Source: SZAS-103 sp038323475 (GTDB taxonomy: Bacteria > Pseudomonadota > Gammaproteobacteria > Xanthomonadales > Xanthomonadaceae). Taken from it: a DNA stretch of 61,584 nucleotides. A program made the translations under genes and the position numbers. The stretch's first letter is position 1; the number at the start of each line of letters is the position of its first letter. The notes under the pieces are model-generated. The model ran no database searches and was not told the origin of the DNA. It worked only from the letters and a program-made list of their open reading frames with translations. Below, piece after piece: positions 22,934 to 31,750 of the stretch. The stretch spans positions 1 through 61,584 of the forward strand of contig JBBQHA010000004.1 in NCBI GenBank assembly GCA_038323475.1, written 5' to 3'.

Positions 22934-24586
22934 TCAACGCCGCCGTGGCCACGCCGCGACGAACGCGGCCAGCGCGCCGACGCCAGCGATCCACACCGCG
23001 AGTGGCGCGCCTGCGAACTCGCGTCCGCCGATATGGAAGGCGTACAGCAGCACGCAGCCGATCATCAGCGCCGCGCCGAGCAGGGCCAGCACGGTCTGCC
23101 GCTGCGCCGCGCGCGAACTCTCGGCCAGCGCGGCCAGGTCGTCCGACTGCATGCGCAACGCGACCTGCCCGCTCACGGCCTTGCGCAGGTAGTCGTGCAG
23201 CAGTTGCGGGATTTCCGGCGCGCCGAGCAGCCAGCCCGGCACTTTCTCGCGCAGGCGTTCGAGCAGGACGCGCGGACTGCGTTCGCGCTGCAGGATATCG
23301 GCGAGAACGGGTTGCGCCACCACCCAGATGTCGAGCCGCGGGTCGAGCGTGCGGCCGATGCCCTCGATGTTGAGCAGGGTCTTCTGCAACAGGATCAGCT
23401 GCGGCTGGATGGTGAGCTGGTTCTTGCGCGCCAGCTTGAACAGCTTGAACAGCACCTCGCCGAGCGCGATCTCCGACAGCGGCCGGGTGAAATACGGTTC
23501 GCAGATCGTGCGCACGTCGGCTTCGAGTTCGTCGAGCCGCAGCGTCGCCGGCATCCAGCCCGCCTCGATGTGCAACTCGGCGATGCGCCGGTAATTGCGC
23601 TCGAAGATCGCGGTGAAGTTCTCGGCGAGGTAATAGCGGTCAAGATCGGGCAGCGAGCCGACGATGCCGAAGTCCAGCGCGATGAAGCGCGGCTGCTGCG
23701 CCCTCGACAGGTCGATCCAGAGGTTGCCCGGATGGGCGTCGGCGTGGAAGAAGTTGTCGCGGAACACCTGCATGTAGAACAGCCGTACGCCGGTCGCCGC
23801 GAGTCGGGAGCGATCCACGCCTGCCGCATCGAGCGCGGCGATATCGTCCGCGCGCACGCCGCTCACGCGCTCCAGCGTCAGCACGCGCTCGCCGCTGTGG
23901 CTCCAGAAGACTTCGGGCACGTAAAGGTCCGGCGAACCGGAGAAATTGCGGCGCATCAGGCTCGCGTTCGCGCCTTCGCGCTGCAGGTCGAGTTCGTGCA
24001 GCAGCGAACGCTCGAGTTCGGCGACGATTTCCTGCGGCCGCGTCGTTTCCGGATCCGGACCCATCGATTCGGCGAGCCGCGCGATGCTGCGCAGCAGGCC
24101 CAGGTCCTGCGCGATGCGCTTCTCCACGCCCGGACGCAGCACCTTCACGACCACCGACCGTCCGTCCGGAAGTTCCGCGGCATGCACCTGCGCGACCGAT
24201 GCCGAAGCGAGCGGGGTGCGTTCGAAGCTGCGGTACAACTCGGCGAGCGGACGACCGAGCGCGGCGACCACCGCCGCTTCGGCCTGCTCGCCGGGAAACG
24301 GCGCGACGCGGTCCTGCAGGTGCGCGAGCGCATCGGCGATGTCGGTGGGCAGCAGGTCGCGGCGCGTCGAGAGCACCTGCCCGAATTTCACGAACAGCGG
24401 GCCGAGTTCCTGCAACGCGAGCCGCAAGCGCTCGCCCCGCGGCAGGCTCGCGATATCGCCACGCACCGGAACGAATGGCCGCAACAGCTTCAGCCAGCGC
24501 GCGAGCCGGGTGTCATCGAGCAGGGTGTCGAGGCGATAGCGCAGCAGGACGCGCAGGATCTGCAGGATGCGTGGAATCCCGCTCAC
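22934..24586 (-). CDS. ubiB: Ubiquinone biosynthesis regulatory kinase-like UbiB
   Basis: A 550-aa member of the ABC1/ADCK/UbiB family, an atypical kinase fold needed for coenzyme Q production. Seen are the KxGQ motif (PLFVKFGQVLSTR), the Ala-rich loop ASASVAQVHAAEL in place of the Gly loop, VVVKVLRPGV with the conserved Lys, HADAHPGNLW and ALDFGIVG as DFG equivalent. Two C-terminal membrane segments (about 495-545) match UbiB. The start overlaps the ubiJ stop by four bases (ATGA), so the two are translationally coupled. Confidence 0.95.
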   Translation of the reverse strand: MSGIPRILQILRVLLRYRLDTLLDDTRLARWLKLLRPFVPVRGDIASLPRGERLRLALQELGPLFVKFGQVLSTRRDLLPTDIADALAHLQDRVAPFPGEQAEAAVVAALGRPLAELYRSFERTPLASASVAQVHAAELPDGRSVVVKVLRPGVEKRIAQDLGLLRSIARLAESMGPDPETTRPQEIVAELERSLLHELDLQREGANASLMRRNFSGSPDLYVPEVFWSHSGERVLTLERVSGVRADDIAALDAAGVDRSRLAATGVRLFYMQVFRDNFFHADAHPGNLWIDLSRAQQPRFIALDFGIVGSLPDLDRYYLAENFTAIFERNYRRIAELHIEAGWMPATLRLDELEADVRTICEPYFTRPLSEIALGEVLFKLFKLARKNQLTIQPQLILLQKTLLNIEGIGRTLDPRLDIWVVAQPVLADILQRERSPRVLLERLREKVPGWLLGAPEIPQLLHDYLRKAVSGQVALRMQSDDLAALAESSRAAQRQTVLALLGAALMIGCVLLYAFHIGGREFAGAPLAVWIAGVGALAAFVAAWPRRR

Positions 24587-25266
24587 GCGTTCGACCCGTC
24601 GCGATCGCTAGCGGCGTTGCCGGCGTCCGCCAGCTTGCGCTGCAGGTTCTGCATGCGCGCGGCGAGGCGCTCGACACGGTCGCGCAGCGCGTCGACGTCG
24701 TCGAGGTGCGCATCGAGTTCTGCGCGGCCGATCACGTCGCGTGATTCCTCGGTGAGGAATTCCGCGCTGTTCCTTGCGAGCTGCGCGGCACCGTCGCGGC
24801 CGGCGCGCAGCGCGGCGCGCAATCCTCCCGCGACCTGCACGCCGATGACGTCGCCGAACATGCCGGTGAACGGCAGGTTCCAGTCAGGATCGAAGCGTTC
24901 AGCCAGGCGCTGCAACTGGCGGGCGAGGTCGGCGTCGCCGGCGATCTTCATCCTGCCGATGCCGGTATGGGCGCCCGGGCGCAGAAACGGCAGCTGCGCG
25001 AGCAGGCCGCCGAGCGTGCTGCGGACGGCGAGATCCGGTTCGTTCGCTGCATCGGCGGGGCCGACGACCAGCCGGCCATCGCGCACGACCAACTCCAGCG
25101 CCAATGCGGGCGCTTGCATGGCCAGCTGGATGCGGCGGCCTTCAAGTGCGGACAACGCGGCATGCGTCTCCGGATCGAGTGCCAGCAGGCGATTGAGCGC
25201 AGCCTCGAGCGCGCGGCCCGCGAGGGGCTTGAATGCATCGAGGATGGAAGGTCCGGCAGCGGTCAT
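24583..25266 (-). CDS. ubiJ: Ubiquinone biosynthesis accessory factor UbiJ
   Basis: A 227-aa protein with an N-terminal SCP2 sterol-carrier-like lipid-binding domain (about 15-115) and a C-terminal coiled coil (about 170-215, DDVDALRDRVERLAARMQN). It organises the soluble Ubi complex with UbiK by binding the octaprenyl intermediates. ATG at 25266 gives the family start; the frame extends 17 more codons without support. First gene of ubiJ-ubiB-truC. Confidence 0.92.
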   Translation of the reverse strand: MTAAGPSILDAFKPLAGRALEAALNRLLALDPETHAALSALEGRRIQLAMQAPALALELVVRDGRLVVGPADAANEPDLAVRSTLGGLLAQLPFLRPGAHTGIGRMKIAGDADLARQLQRLAERFDPDWNLPFTGMFGDVIGVQVAGGLRAALRAGRDGAAQLARNSAEFLTEESRDVIGRAELDAHLDDVDALRDRVERLAARMQNLQRKLADAGNAASDRDGSNA

Positions 25267-25326
25267 GCGCCATTGTAACTGGCCCGTCGCGATGCGACGG
25301 GCCAGTCGTGTGCGCAACGCGTTCGA

Positions 25327-25479
25327 TCAGGCCTTCTTGAGAAAGCTCAGCACGGCGAGGATCAGGAACACGACGAACAGGATTTTCGCGATACCGTAAG
25401 CCGCACCGAAAATACTGGTGAAGCCCAACACGCCGGCGATGAGTGCGATCACTAAAAAGACGATTGCGTAATGCAGCAT
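25327..25479 (-). CDS. DUF1328 / YtjA-family 50-aa membrane protein
   Basis: A 50-residue hydrophobic protein starting MLHYAIVFLVIALIAGVLGF and ending VLSFLKKA, with two membrane segments joined by a FGAAYGIAK turn. AAGGAG lies six bases before the ATG. The sequence fits the DUF1328 (YtjA) family, found widely in proteobacteria and often stress-induced, with no fixed function. It stands alone between ubiJ and oleD. Confidence 0.88.
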   Translation of the reverse strand: MLHYAIVFLVIALIAGVLGFTSIFGAAYGIAKILFVVFLILAVLSFLKKA

Positions 25480-25536
25480 GGCACGCTCCTTATGTCTTCG
25501 AAATTGCCGTCATTGGCAGGGCGCACTATGTTCCGC

Positions 25537-26541
25537 TCAGGCTGAACCTCGCGTGTCCCACGCCTGCGCGAGCCGTCGCAATCCTTCGTCGAAAGTCACC
25601 CGGGGTACATAACCGAAATCGCGGCGCGCCGCGGAGATGTCGTACCAGTGCGTGGTCGCGAGTTGCTCGGCAAGGAAGCGCGTCATCGGCGGCTCGCCGC
25701 GCATCGGCAACAACTTCCACAATCCTTCCATGACCGCGCCCGCGACGTAGGCGACGCCAAACGGGATCGCACCTTGCACCTGCGGCGCACCGACCGCGCC
25801 GAGCAGCGCGTTCACGGTTTCGCGTGCGGTGCGCGGATCGCCGTTGGAAATGAAATATGGCTTGCCCGCGCATGCGGCGCCGAATACGAGGTGGTCGAAC
25901 GCATCCAGGTGCGCCTGCGCGGCGTTGTCGACGAAGGTGCTGTCGATCAGGTTGTTGCCGTCGCCGACGAAGCGCAGCCGACCTGCGCGCGCACGCTCGA
26001 CCAGCCGCGGCAGCAACTGGTTGTCGCCCGGCCCCCAGATCAGCCGCGGGCGCAATGCGACCGTCGCGAGCGTCGCATCGTTCGCCGCGAGCACGGCCTT
26101 TTCGGCGATCGTCTTGGTGATCGGATACGCGGCCTTGAAGTGCTCGCCATACGGCGTGTTGGCCTCGTTGCCGCCCTCGACGGGATGGCTTGCCCGATGG
26201 GTCACGCTGGGCGTCGACGTGTAGACCAGCTTGCCGATGCCGTGCGCGCGGCATGCTGCGAGCACGTTGTCGGTGCCGACCACATTCGCGAGCCGGTAAC
26301 TTTCGTAACTGCCCCAGGCGCCGGCCTTCGCAGCGTTGTGGAAGACCGCATCCACGCCGCGCGCGGCGGCGCGCACCGCATCGGCATCGGCAAGATCGCC
26401 GCGCAGCTGACGCACGCCGAGCGCATCGAGTTCCGGATACAACCCACGATTGAAACTCGCGACCTCGTATCCGCGCGCGACCAGCAGGCGGCAGATCGCC
26501 TGGCCCAGAAATCCACCACCGCCGGTGACAAGGATTTTCAT
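25537..26541 (-). CDS. oleD: OleD, NADPH-dependent 2-alkyl-3-oxoalkanoate reductase
   Basis: A 334-aa extended SDR of the 3-beta-HSD type. Rossmann motif TGGGGFLG (6-13), active site Tyr139/Lys143 in YPITK, with STPSV supplying the Ser/Thr. OleD reduces the beta-keto acid made by OleA to a beta-hydroxy acid, the second step of long-chain olefin synthesis. ATG at 26541 begins the Rossmann strand directly, as in the family. Gene order oleB-oleC-oleD on this strand is intact; oleA is displaced. Confidence 0.92.
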   Translation of the reverse strand: MKILVTGGGGFLGQAICRLLVARGYEVASFNRGLYPELDALGVRQLRGDLADADAVRAAARGVDAVFHNAAKAGAWGSYESYRLANVVGTDNVLAACRAHGIGKLVYTSTPSVTHRASHPVEGGNEANTPYGEHFKAAYPITKTIAEKAVLAANDATLATVALRPRLIWGPGDNQLLPRLVERARAGRLRFVGDGNNLIDSTFVDNAAQAHLDAFDHLVFGAACAGKPYFISNGDPRTARETVNALLGAVGAPQVQGAIPFGVAYVAGAVMEGLWKLLPMRGEPPMTRFLAEQLATTHWYDISAARRDFGYVPRVTFDEGLRRLAQAWDTRGSA

Positions 26542-26674
26542 TGACAAGGCTCCGAACCATCCATGGTTCCGCGATCCGGCAGTGCATTCCTGCGCGGCGC
26601 TCGCAACGGCGCGACAGTCCACCGGTCTCCCGCTGGCGCCGTCGTTTGCCCACCACCGGCCGTCCCCAGGAGTT

Positions 26675-28432
26675 TCATGGGTCGACGCGCTCCCTTTCGC
26701 GCAGCGAGGCGAAGGGCGTCCGGCTCGCCGCCCACGCCGCGAGCTTTTCGCGGCCGATCTTCGCGTTGTGGCGGATATCGACCGGGAACTTCGGGTGGAA
26801 CAGGAATATCGCGATCCTTCCGGTATGCACGAATCCATCGGCGATGTGGCGCAATTCCCCGGCGATGCGAGCGTGCTGTTTGTTGCCGATGCCTGCATGC
26901 AATTCGACGCACAACACCGGCGTCTGGCTTGCGCGAATGCCGGCACCGACGAGGGCCGTCCTTTTCACATCCGGATGGGTGTTGAACACCGGCTCGACCT
27001 GCTCGGTGTACAGCGGCCCATGGGCGGTCTCGACGCGATGCGACTTGCGTCCGCAGAACCACAGCCGGCCGTCGGCATCGAAATAGCCGAGGTCGCCCAT
27101 GCGATGCACGATGCGCTCGGTACGATCGGGCATCCGCTCGCCGATCTTGGCGAGTCGCGTCGCATCGGGGCGATTGAAATACGCGTCGGTCGCGGTCGGT
27201 CCGGCGACGGTGATTTCACCGATCGCGCCTTGCGGCAGCGCCAACGCGTCGGACCACTCCGCGATGGCATCGTCGGTGATCCGAATGATGCGTACGTGGT
27301 TCGGCGGCACCGCGCGGCCCACGCATGTGCCAGCGCCCTGCTCGGTCGCCGTGCGCGTGGACTGCAACTCGCGGCCCTCGATCACCGCGACCGGCAGGCA
27401 TTCGGTCGCTCCATACGGCGTCCACATTTGCGCGTCGTCGGGCAGCAGCGCGCGCATCGTTGCGACGACGTCCGGCGGCACCGGCGCGCCCGCCGAGGTG
27501 ACCCGTCTGATCGTCGGCAATTTCGCGCCGAAGCGCGCGAGCACATCGACCAGCGCCGGCGATCCGAACAGTTGCGTCACCCCGAATCGCGCGATCGCAT
27601 CGTGCAGTTTTTTCGGATCGGCCTGCGCGGGCCGGGTCGGGTCCATGTCCGGTATGACCGACGTCAGGCCCATCGCCGGATCGAACAATGCGAACGGCGG
27701 AAAGGTCGGCAAGTCCACGCCGCCGGGTTCGATGCCGAACGCGTCGCGCAGCATCGCGATCTGCGCGACGAAATGCCGATGCCGATAGACCACGCCCTTC
27801 GGGACGCCGGTCGATCCGGATGTGAACAGGATCGCGGCGACATCATCGGGCTGGGTATCGGCAAGCTGGGCCGATGCGTTCGCGCCTGACGATTCGATCT
27901 CATCCAGCGTCGCGCCACGCCAGAACCAGCGTTTGCCGACGATGACGCTGATGCGTGCGGATTTCGCCCAGCCCAGCACCTTCCGCGCTGCATGCGCGAG
28001 CGGAATGCCGATGAATGCATCGGGCTTCGCTTCGTCGAGGCATTGCTTCAGCGCGCGCTTGTCGATGCCCGGATCGACCAGCACCGGGATCGCTCCGAGC
28101 TTGAACAGCGCGAACATCAGCAGGAAGAATTCGGGCGACGGTTTCACCATCAACACCGTGCGCACGCCACCCACGATGCCGATGCGGATCAGTCCTGCCG
28201 CGATCGCGTCGCTGCGACGGTCGAGTTCGGCATAGGTCAATGTCACGTCGTACTTCGCGAAGCCGTTGCCACCGCGCTTTCCCGGACAACGCATCGCGAC
28301 CTGGTCGCCGCGCTCGGCGGCCATGCGCGGCAAGGCCGCTGCGATGTTGCAGGCGCTCTGCTCCCTCCCTTGCGCATCGCGCAGAGCATGGTTGGGGAGG
28401 GGTGCCTTGTGCTGGTCATGACTCACGGCCAA
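26675..28432 (-). CDS. oleC: OleC, beta-lactone synthetase (AMP-ligase family)
   Basis: A protein of up to 585 aa of the ANL superfamily. ATP loop ILFTSGSTGVPKGV, YGATE, and MGDLGYFDADGRLWF with the ribose-binding Asp are present. OleC closes the beta-hydroxy acid to a beta-lactone using ATP. The N-terminus is odd. Homology starts near ACNIAAALPRMAAERGDQ (codon 27), and no ATG lies before it. The frame opens at TTG 28432 (or GTG 28426), and about codons 11-25 are the hairpin repeat at 28359-28402. The repeat seems to have replaced the native start, so the true start is unresolved. The next in-frame ATG (28324) would cut into the conserved region. Confidence 0.9.
   Translation of the reverse strand: MAVSHDQHKAPLPNHALRDAQGREQSACNIAAALPRMAAERGDQVAMRCPGKRGGNGFAKYDVTLTYAELDRRSDAIAAGLIRIGIVGGVRTVLMVKPSPEFFLLMFALFKLGAIPVLVDPGIDKRALKQCLDEAKPDAFIGIPLAHAARKVLGWAKSARISVIVGKRWFWRGATLDEIESSGANASAQLADTQPDDVAAILFTSGSTGVPKGVVYRHRHFVAQIAMLRDAFGIEPGGVDLPTFPPFALFDPAMGLTSVIPDMDPTRPAQADPKKLHDAIARFGVTQLFGSPALVDVLARFGAKLPTIRRVTSAGAPVPPDVVATMRALLPDDAQMWTPYGATECLPVAVIEGRELQSTRTATEQGAGTCVGRAVPPNHVRIIRITDDAIAEWSDALALPQGAIGEITVAGPTATDAYFNRPDATRLAKIGERMPDRTERIVHRMGDLGYFDADGRLWFCGRKSHRVETAHGPLYTEQVEPVFNTHPDVKRTALVGAGIRASQTPVLCVELHAGIGNKQHARIAGELRHIADGFVHTGRIAIFLFHPKFPVDIRHNAKIGREKLAAWAASRTPFASLRERERVDP
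28359..28402. repeat. Short hairpin repeat inside the 5' end of oleC
   Basis: CTCCCTCCCTTGCGC, loop ATC, GCGCAGAG, then GGTTGGGGAGGGGTG. The outer CCCTCCC can pair with GGGGAGGG and the inner TTGCGC with GCGCAG. On the minus strand it supplies a purine-rich AGGGAGGGAG just ahead of the conserved OleC sequence. Confidence 0.65.
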
Positions 28433-28439
28433 AGCTTAA

Positions 28440-28547
28440 CCCCCTCCCCGCCTTCCGGCCCTGCCGGGCGTTCTTCGGCGCGCGAACTGCCACCGGCAGT
28501 TCGCAAGCGCGCCTCATCACCCCCTGCGCGATGCGCAAGGGGAGGAG
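28440..28547 (-). repeat. Long copy 2 of the dispersed hairpin repeat
   Basis: Read on the minus strand it has the same order as copy 1: CCCCTTGCGC/GCGCAGGGG hairpin, GGTGATGAG, a second hairpin built on CTGCCGGTGGCAG, the core GAACGCCCGGCAGGGCCGG (28455-28473), and a GGGGAGGGG tail. It fills the whole gap between the oleB stop and the oleC start region. Confidence 0.75.
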
Positions 28548-29498
28548 TCACAGCGCATGCGCATCGAGGAATGCGCGAATCGCCGGCACCAGCACCGCGC
28601 GCTTGTCTTCCAGCACGTAGTGCCCGGCATCCTCGAACGCATGCACGTCGGCATTCGGCAGTGCGCTGGTGAATCCCTCTAGGAAATGCTTGTCGAACAC
28701 GAAATCGCGCAAGCCCCAGCCGATGAAGGCCGGTCGGTCGGCGTATTCATGCAGGCGTCGCCCTGATTCTTCAACCAGCGCCCACGCGGGATCGGCGGCC
28801 GACAACGGAATGTCCTGCACGAAGCGCAAGGTCGCAATGCGGTTGGCCCATGAGTCGTAGGGCGCGAGATAGGCGCGTCGCACGTCGGCGGGCATCGACA
28901 TTTCAACGCCCTGACGTGCCGCACCCGCTGCAAATGCGTTGAAGCCGCGAATCAATCCGACGCCGAGCGCCGATTCCCGCCCGAGCTTCAACCGCCACGG
29001 CAGCGGCTTCGAAGTCGGCAGTGGGAATGCGCCGGTATTGAGGATCACCAGCCGCTTCACGCGCGCGGAATGTTTCAGCGCCCAGCCAAAACCGATCATC
29101 CCGCCCCAGTCGTGCACCGCAAGCGTGATGTTGTCGCCGACATCGAGTTTCGCCAGCAACGCATCGAGATCGTCCACGCGCGACTGCAAGGTGTAGTCAT
29201 AGTGCGGCGATACGCCGACCGCATCCGACGGCTTGTCGGACAAACCCATGCCGATGTGGTCCGGCACGATGCAACGGTAACGGTCGCTCAGGCCCGATAC
29301 GAGGTGCCGCCAGTAATAGCTCCACGACGGATTGCCGTGCAGCATGACGACGACCTCGCCATCGCGAGGGCCTTCGTCGAGATACGACATCGCGATGCCG
29401 GGGCGTACCTCGAAGCGTTGCGGGGTGAATGGGTAGTCGGGAAACGGCCCCTTGGACAGGACCCGCGCCTGCTCGGCAGTTGCTGGTGATGAGTTCAT
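28548..29498 (-). CDS. oleB: OleB, beta-lactone decarboxylase (haloalkane-dehalogenase-like)
   Basis: A 316-aa alpha/beta hydrolase resembling haloalkane dehalogenases. HGNPSWSYYWR gives the oxyanion/HGNP motif, Asp130 in VHDWGG is the nucleophile, and the DAGHYVLED His closes the triad. OleB releases CO2 from the beta-lactone, forming the cis-alkene. ATG at 29498. In relatives oleA precedes oleB closely. Here the upstream DNA is the ole insert, so oleBCD must use a promoter within or at the edge of that insert. Confidence 0.92.
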   Translation of the reverse strand: MNSSPATAEQARVLSKGPFPDYPFTPQRFEVRPGIAMSYLDEGPRDGEVVVMLHGNPSWSYYWRHLVSGLSDRYRCIVPDHIGMGLSDKPSDAVGVSPHYDYTLQSRVDDLDALLAKLDVGDNITLAVHDWGGMIGFGWALKHSARVKRLVILNTGAFPLPTSKPLPWRLKLGRESALGVGLIRGFNAFAAGAARQGVEMSMPADVRRAYLAPYDSWANRIATLRFVQDIPLSAADPAWALVEESGRRLHEYADRPAFIGWGLRDFVFDKHFLEGFTSALPNADVHAFEDAGHYVLEDKRAVLVPAIRAFLDAHAL

Positions 29499-29632
29499 GT
29501 TTCAATTCTACGCAAGCCATCGCTCCCTAGCCTGTCTTGAAGCTGCAAGAACCGCGCACGAAGTCGATTCGACACCGCCGCCTGAAGCAGAATCGAAGCA
29601 TCGAGCCGAAGTTGTCCGATGGACGCAGGATC

Positions 29633-29661
29633 TTGCCGTAAAAAGGGCAGGCTCATATTCT
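29633..29661 (+). promoter_or_regulatory. Candidate sigma-70 promoter of the methyltransferase-nuclease gene
   Basis: TTGCCG (29633-29638), 17-base spacer, TATTCT (29656-29661). It would start RNA near 29668, before the HTH-coding stretch and about 135 bases before the first ordinary start codon (GTG 29804). No other strong promoter was seen in 29499-29803. Confidence 0.5.
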
Positions 29662-29803
29662 GGGACGCAAACCGGACACCCTGTCCGCTTTCCGTCCCGG
29701 CGATTCCGCCGCCATCGAAGACCCGATTCCCTGCCTGCTGGCGCTGCGCCGCCAGCATTCGCAGACCGACATCGCCCGCGCGCTGCAGACCACCGCGCGC
29801 ACC
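29642..29803 (+). other. In-frame upstream extension coding an HTH-like segment
   Basis: The methyltransferase frame is open back to a TAA at 29639-29641. Its translation contains LLALRRQHSQTDIARALQTT followed by ARTVRRWEARE, a convincing Cro/XRE-type helix-turn-helix that continues into the GTG-started ORF. No ATG, GTG or TTG lies in frame in 29642-29803; only CTG codons (for example 29681) could start it. Either a non-standard start is used, the start was lost, or a base error hides it. The 143 bases before it (29499-29641) hold no gene that could be supported. Confidence 0.55.
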
Positions 29804-31744
29804 GTGCGCCGCTGGGAAGCCCGCGAAACCGAACCGCCGCCCTACCTGCTGGATGCCCTGCGCCAACGCCTGCTGCTGCCGCAGGAACAGCAGCGGCCTT
29901 CGGCCGGCGATGCCGCATTCCGCTTCATCGACCTTTTCGCCGGGATCGGCGGGCTGCGAGCCGCCTTTCAGGCGCAGGGTGGTCGCTGCGTGTTCACCAG
30001 CGAATACGACGCCTATGCGCAGAAGACCTATCTGGCCAACTTTCCGGACGCCATCGATCACATGGCCGGCGACATCACCACGGTGAAGGCCAAGGACATC
30101 CCCGATCACGATGTGTTGCTGGCCGGCTTTCCCTGCCAGCCCTTCAGTATTGCCGGCGTGTCCAAGAAGAACGCGCTGGGGCGCGCGCACGGATTTGCCG
30201 ACGAAACCCAGGGCACGCTGTACTTCGACGTGCAGCGGATCATCGCCGAGAAGCGGCCCGCCGCGTTCCTGCTGGAGAACGTGAAGAATCTGGTCGGCCA
30301 CGACAAGGGCAATACCTTCCGGGTGATCCGCGGTGTGCTGGAAAAAGTGCTGGGCTACCACCTCCACTGCAAGGTGCTCGATGGCGGCCACTGGGTGCCG
30401 CAGCACCGCGAGCGCATCCTGATCGTCGGCTTCCGGGAGCCCACCGATTTCGACTGGCAGGACGTGCGGATACCGAAAGCGCGCCGGGTGCTGGGCGACA
30501 TCCTGCATCCGCAGGACGGCAGCGAGTCGCCGGAAGGCCATTACACCACCGGCCCGAAGGCGAAAGTGGATGCGCGCTACACGCTCACCCCGAACCTGTG
30601 GGCGTATCTGCAGGCGTACGCAGCCAAGCACAAGGCGGCTGGCAACGGGTTCGGCTTCGGGCTGGTGAGTGCGCAGAGCGTCACCCGCACCTTGTCGGCG
30701 CGCTACTACAAGGACGGATCGGAGATCCTGCTGTCGCAAGGCGCGAGAAAGCGGCCGCGCAGACTGACGCCTCGGGAGTGCGCGCGGTTGATGGGATTCG
30801 CGGACGATTTCGTAATTCCGGTGAGCGATACGCGGGCCTATCAACTCCTTGCCCAATCGCCAGTTGTGCCGATGGTCGAAGCTGTCGCACAGTGCATCGT
30901 GCAACGCCTGCCGAGGAAAGACTGCATGCCGCCAATCGAGTTGCGAGAGGACGCATTTCCCACGAGGGGAAACTGGACTGTCGAACAAACCAAGCTCGCG
31001 TTTCACTTTTATTGCCAGACGCCATTCGGGAAATTGCATGGACGTAATCCCGATGTCATCGCGCTGGCACCGCTACTGCATCGGACGCCCGATGCGCTCG
31101 CGATGAAGTGCTGCAACATCGCCAGCCTCGATCCGGCGATGCGGGCACGTGGCGTGTCTGGCTTAGGGAACGCCTCGTCGATGGATCGCCACATCTGGGA
31201 CGAATTTCATGCGGACTGGGAAACACTCGCGCTCGAATGCGAGCGCATGCTGGCGACATTGCGTGCAAACGCCCACGCGAAGCCCCCAGCGCAGGATGCC
31301 GATGTCGATGAGGACATCGTTCCAGCAGATTTCACCGGACACACGCGAGTGGCGATGGTGGAACTGCGCGTGAAACAGCATTTCTTCCGTCGCGCTGTCT
31401 TGAGCGGCTATCGCAACCGTTGCTGCATCAGTGGCGTCTCAGACGCACGCCTACTCGTCGCAAGTCACATTGTCCCGTGGCGCGATGACGCCTCGATTCG
31501 ATTACATCCGGGCAATGGCTTGTGCTTGTCGGCGATCCACGACAAGGCATTCGATCATTACCTTTTCTCGCTGACTAATGACCATCGAATTCTCTTGTCT
31601 CCAGTCCTTGAACAGACTCGCGACGATTTCCTGCGCGACGTGTTTCATCCAATCGCGGATAAGCAGATTGAACTCCCCGAACGCTTCATTCCAGAGGCCG
31701 CGTTCGTGCAAGTCCATCGCGAAACGATGCTGGAAAGGAACTGA
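29804..31744 (+). CDS. C5-cytosine DNA methyltransferase fused to HNH endonuclease
   Basis: A 646-aa single chain. Residues 1-370 are a Dcm-like C5 methyltransferase: motif I DLFAGIGG (43-50), catalytic Cys111 in GFPCQPFS, ENVKNL (158-163), QHRERI (200-205), a target-recognition stretch (about 215-315) and a motif X variant with AQ in place of GN (SPVVPMVEA, 352-360). Residues about 388-485 match the N-terminal part of stand-alone restriction HNH proteins (NWTVEQTKLAFHFYC). Residues about 518-590 are an HNH_2 domain: HIVPW (555-559), NGLCLS (571-576), HDKAFD (579-584). It would methylate and cut as one polypeptide. GTG at 29804 is the first usable start, but the frame extends upstream through an HTH. 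Foreign-looking, inside the ole cluster. Confidence 0.88.
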   Translation: MRRWEARETEPPPYLLDALRQRLLLPQEQQRPSAGDAAFRFIDLFAGIGGLRAAFQAQGGRCVFTSEYDAYAQKTYLANFPDAIDHMAGDITTVKAKDIPDHDVLLAGFPCQPFSIAGVSKKNALGRAHGFADETQGTLYFDVQRIIAEKRPAAFLLENVKNLVGHDKGNTFRVIRGVLEKVLGYHLHCKVLDGGHWVPQHRERILIVGFREPTDFDWQDVRIPKARRVLGDILHPQDGSESPEGHYTTGPKAKVDARYTLTPNLWAYLQAYAAKHKAAGNGFGFGLVSAQSVTRTLSARYYKDGSEILLSQGARKRPRRLTPRECARLMGFADDFVIPVSDTRAYQLLAQSPVVPMVEAVAQCIVQRLPRKDCMPPIELREDAFPTRGNWTVEQTKLAFHFYCQTPFGKLHGRNPDVIALAPLLHRTPDALAMKCCNIASLDPAMRARGVSGLGNASSMDRHIWDEFHADWETLALECERMLATLRANAHAKPPAQDADVDEDIVPADFTGHTRVAMVELRVKQHFFRRAVLSGYRNRCCISGVSDARLLVASHIVPWRDDASIRLHPGNGLCLSAIHDKAFDHYLFSLTNDHRILLSPVLEQTRDDFLRDVFHPIADKQIELPERFIPEAAFVQVHRETMLERN

Positions 31745-31750
31745 CTTGGC

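Noticed and set aside
29452..31047. A 531-codon plus-strand frame overlapping the methyltransferase gene
   Set aside because: Translation is Arg-rich noise; the overlapping frame has all ten-motif methyltransferase features.
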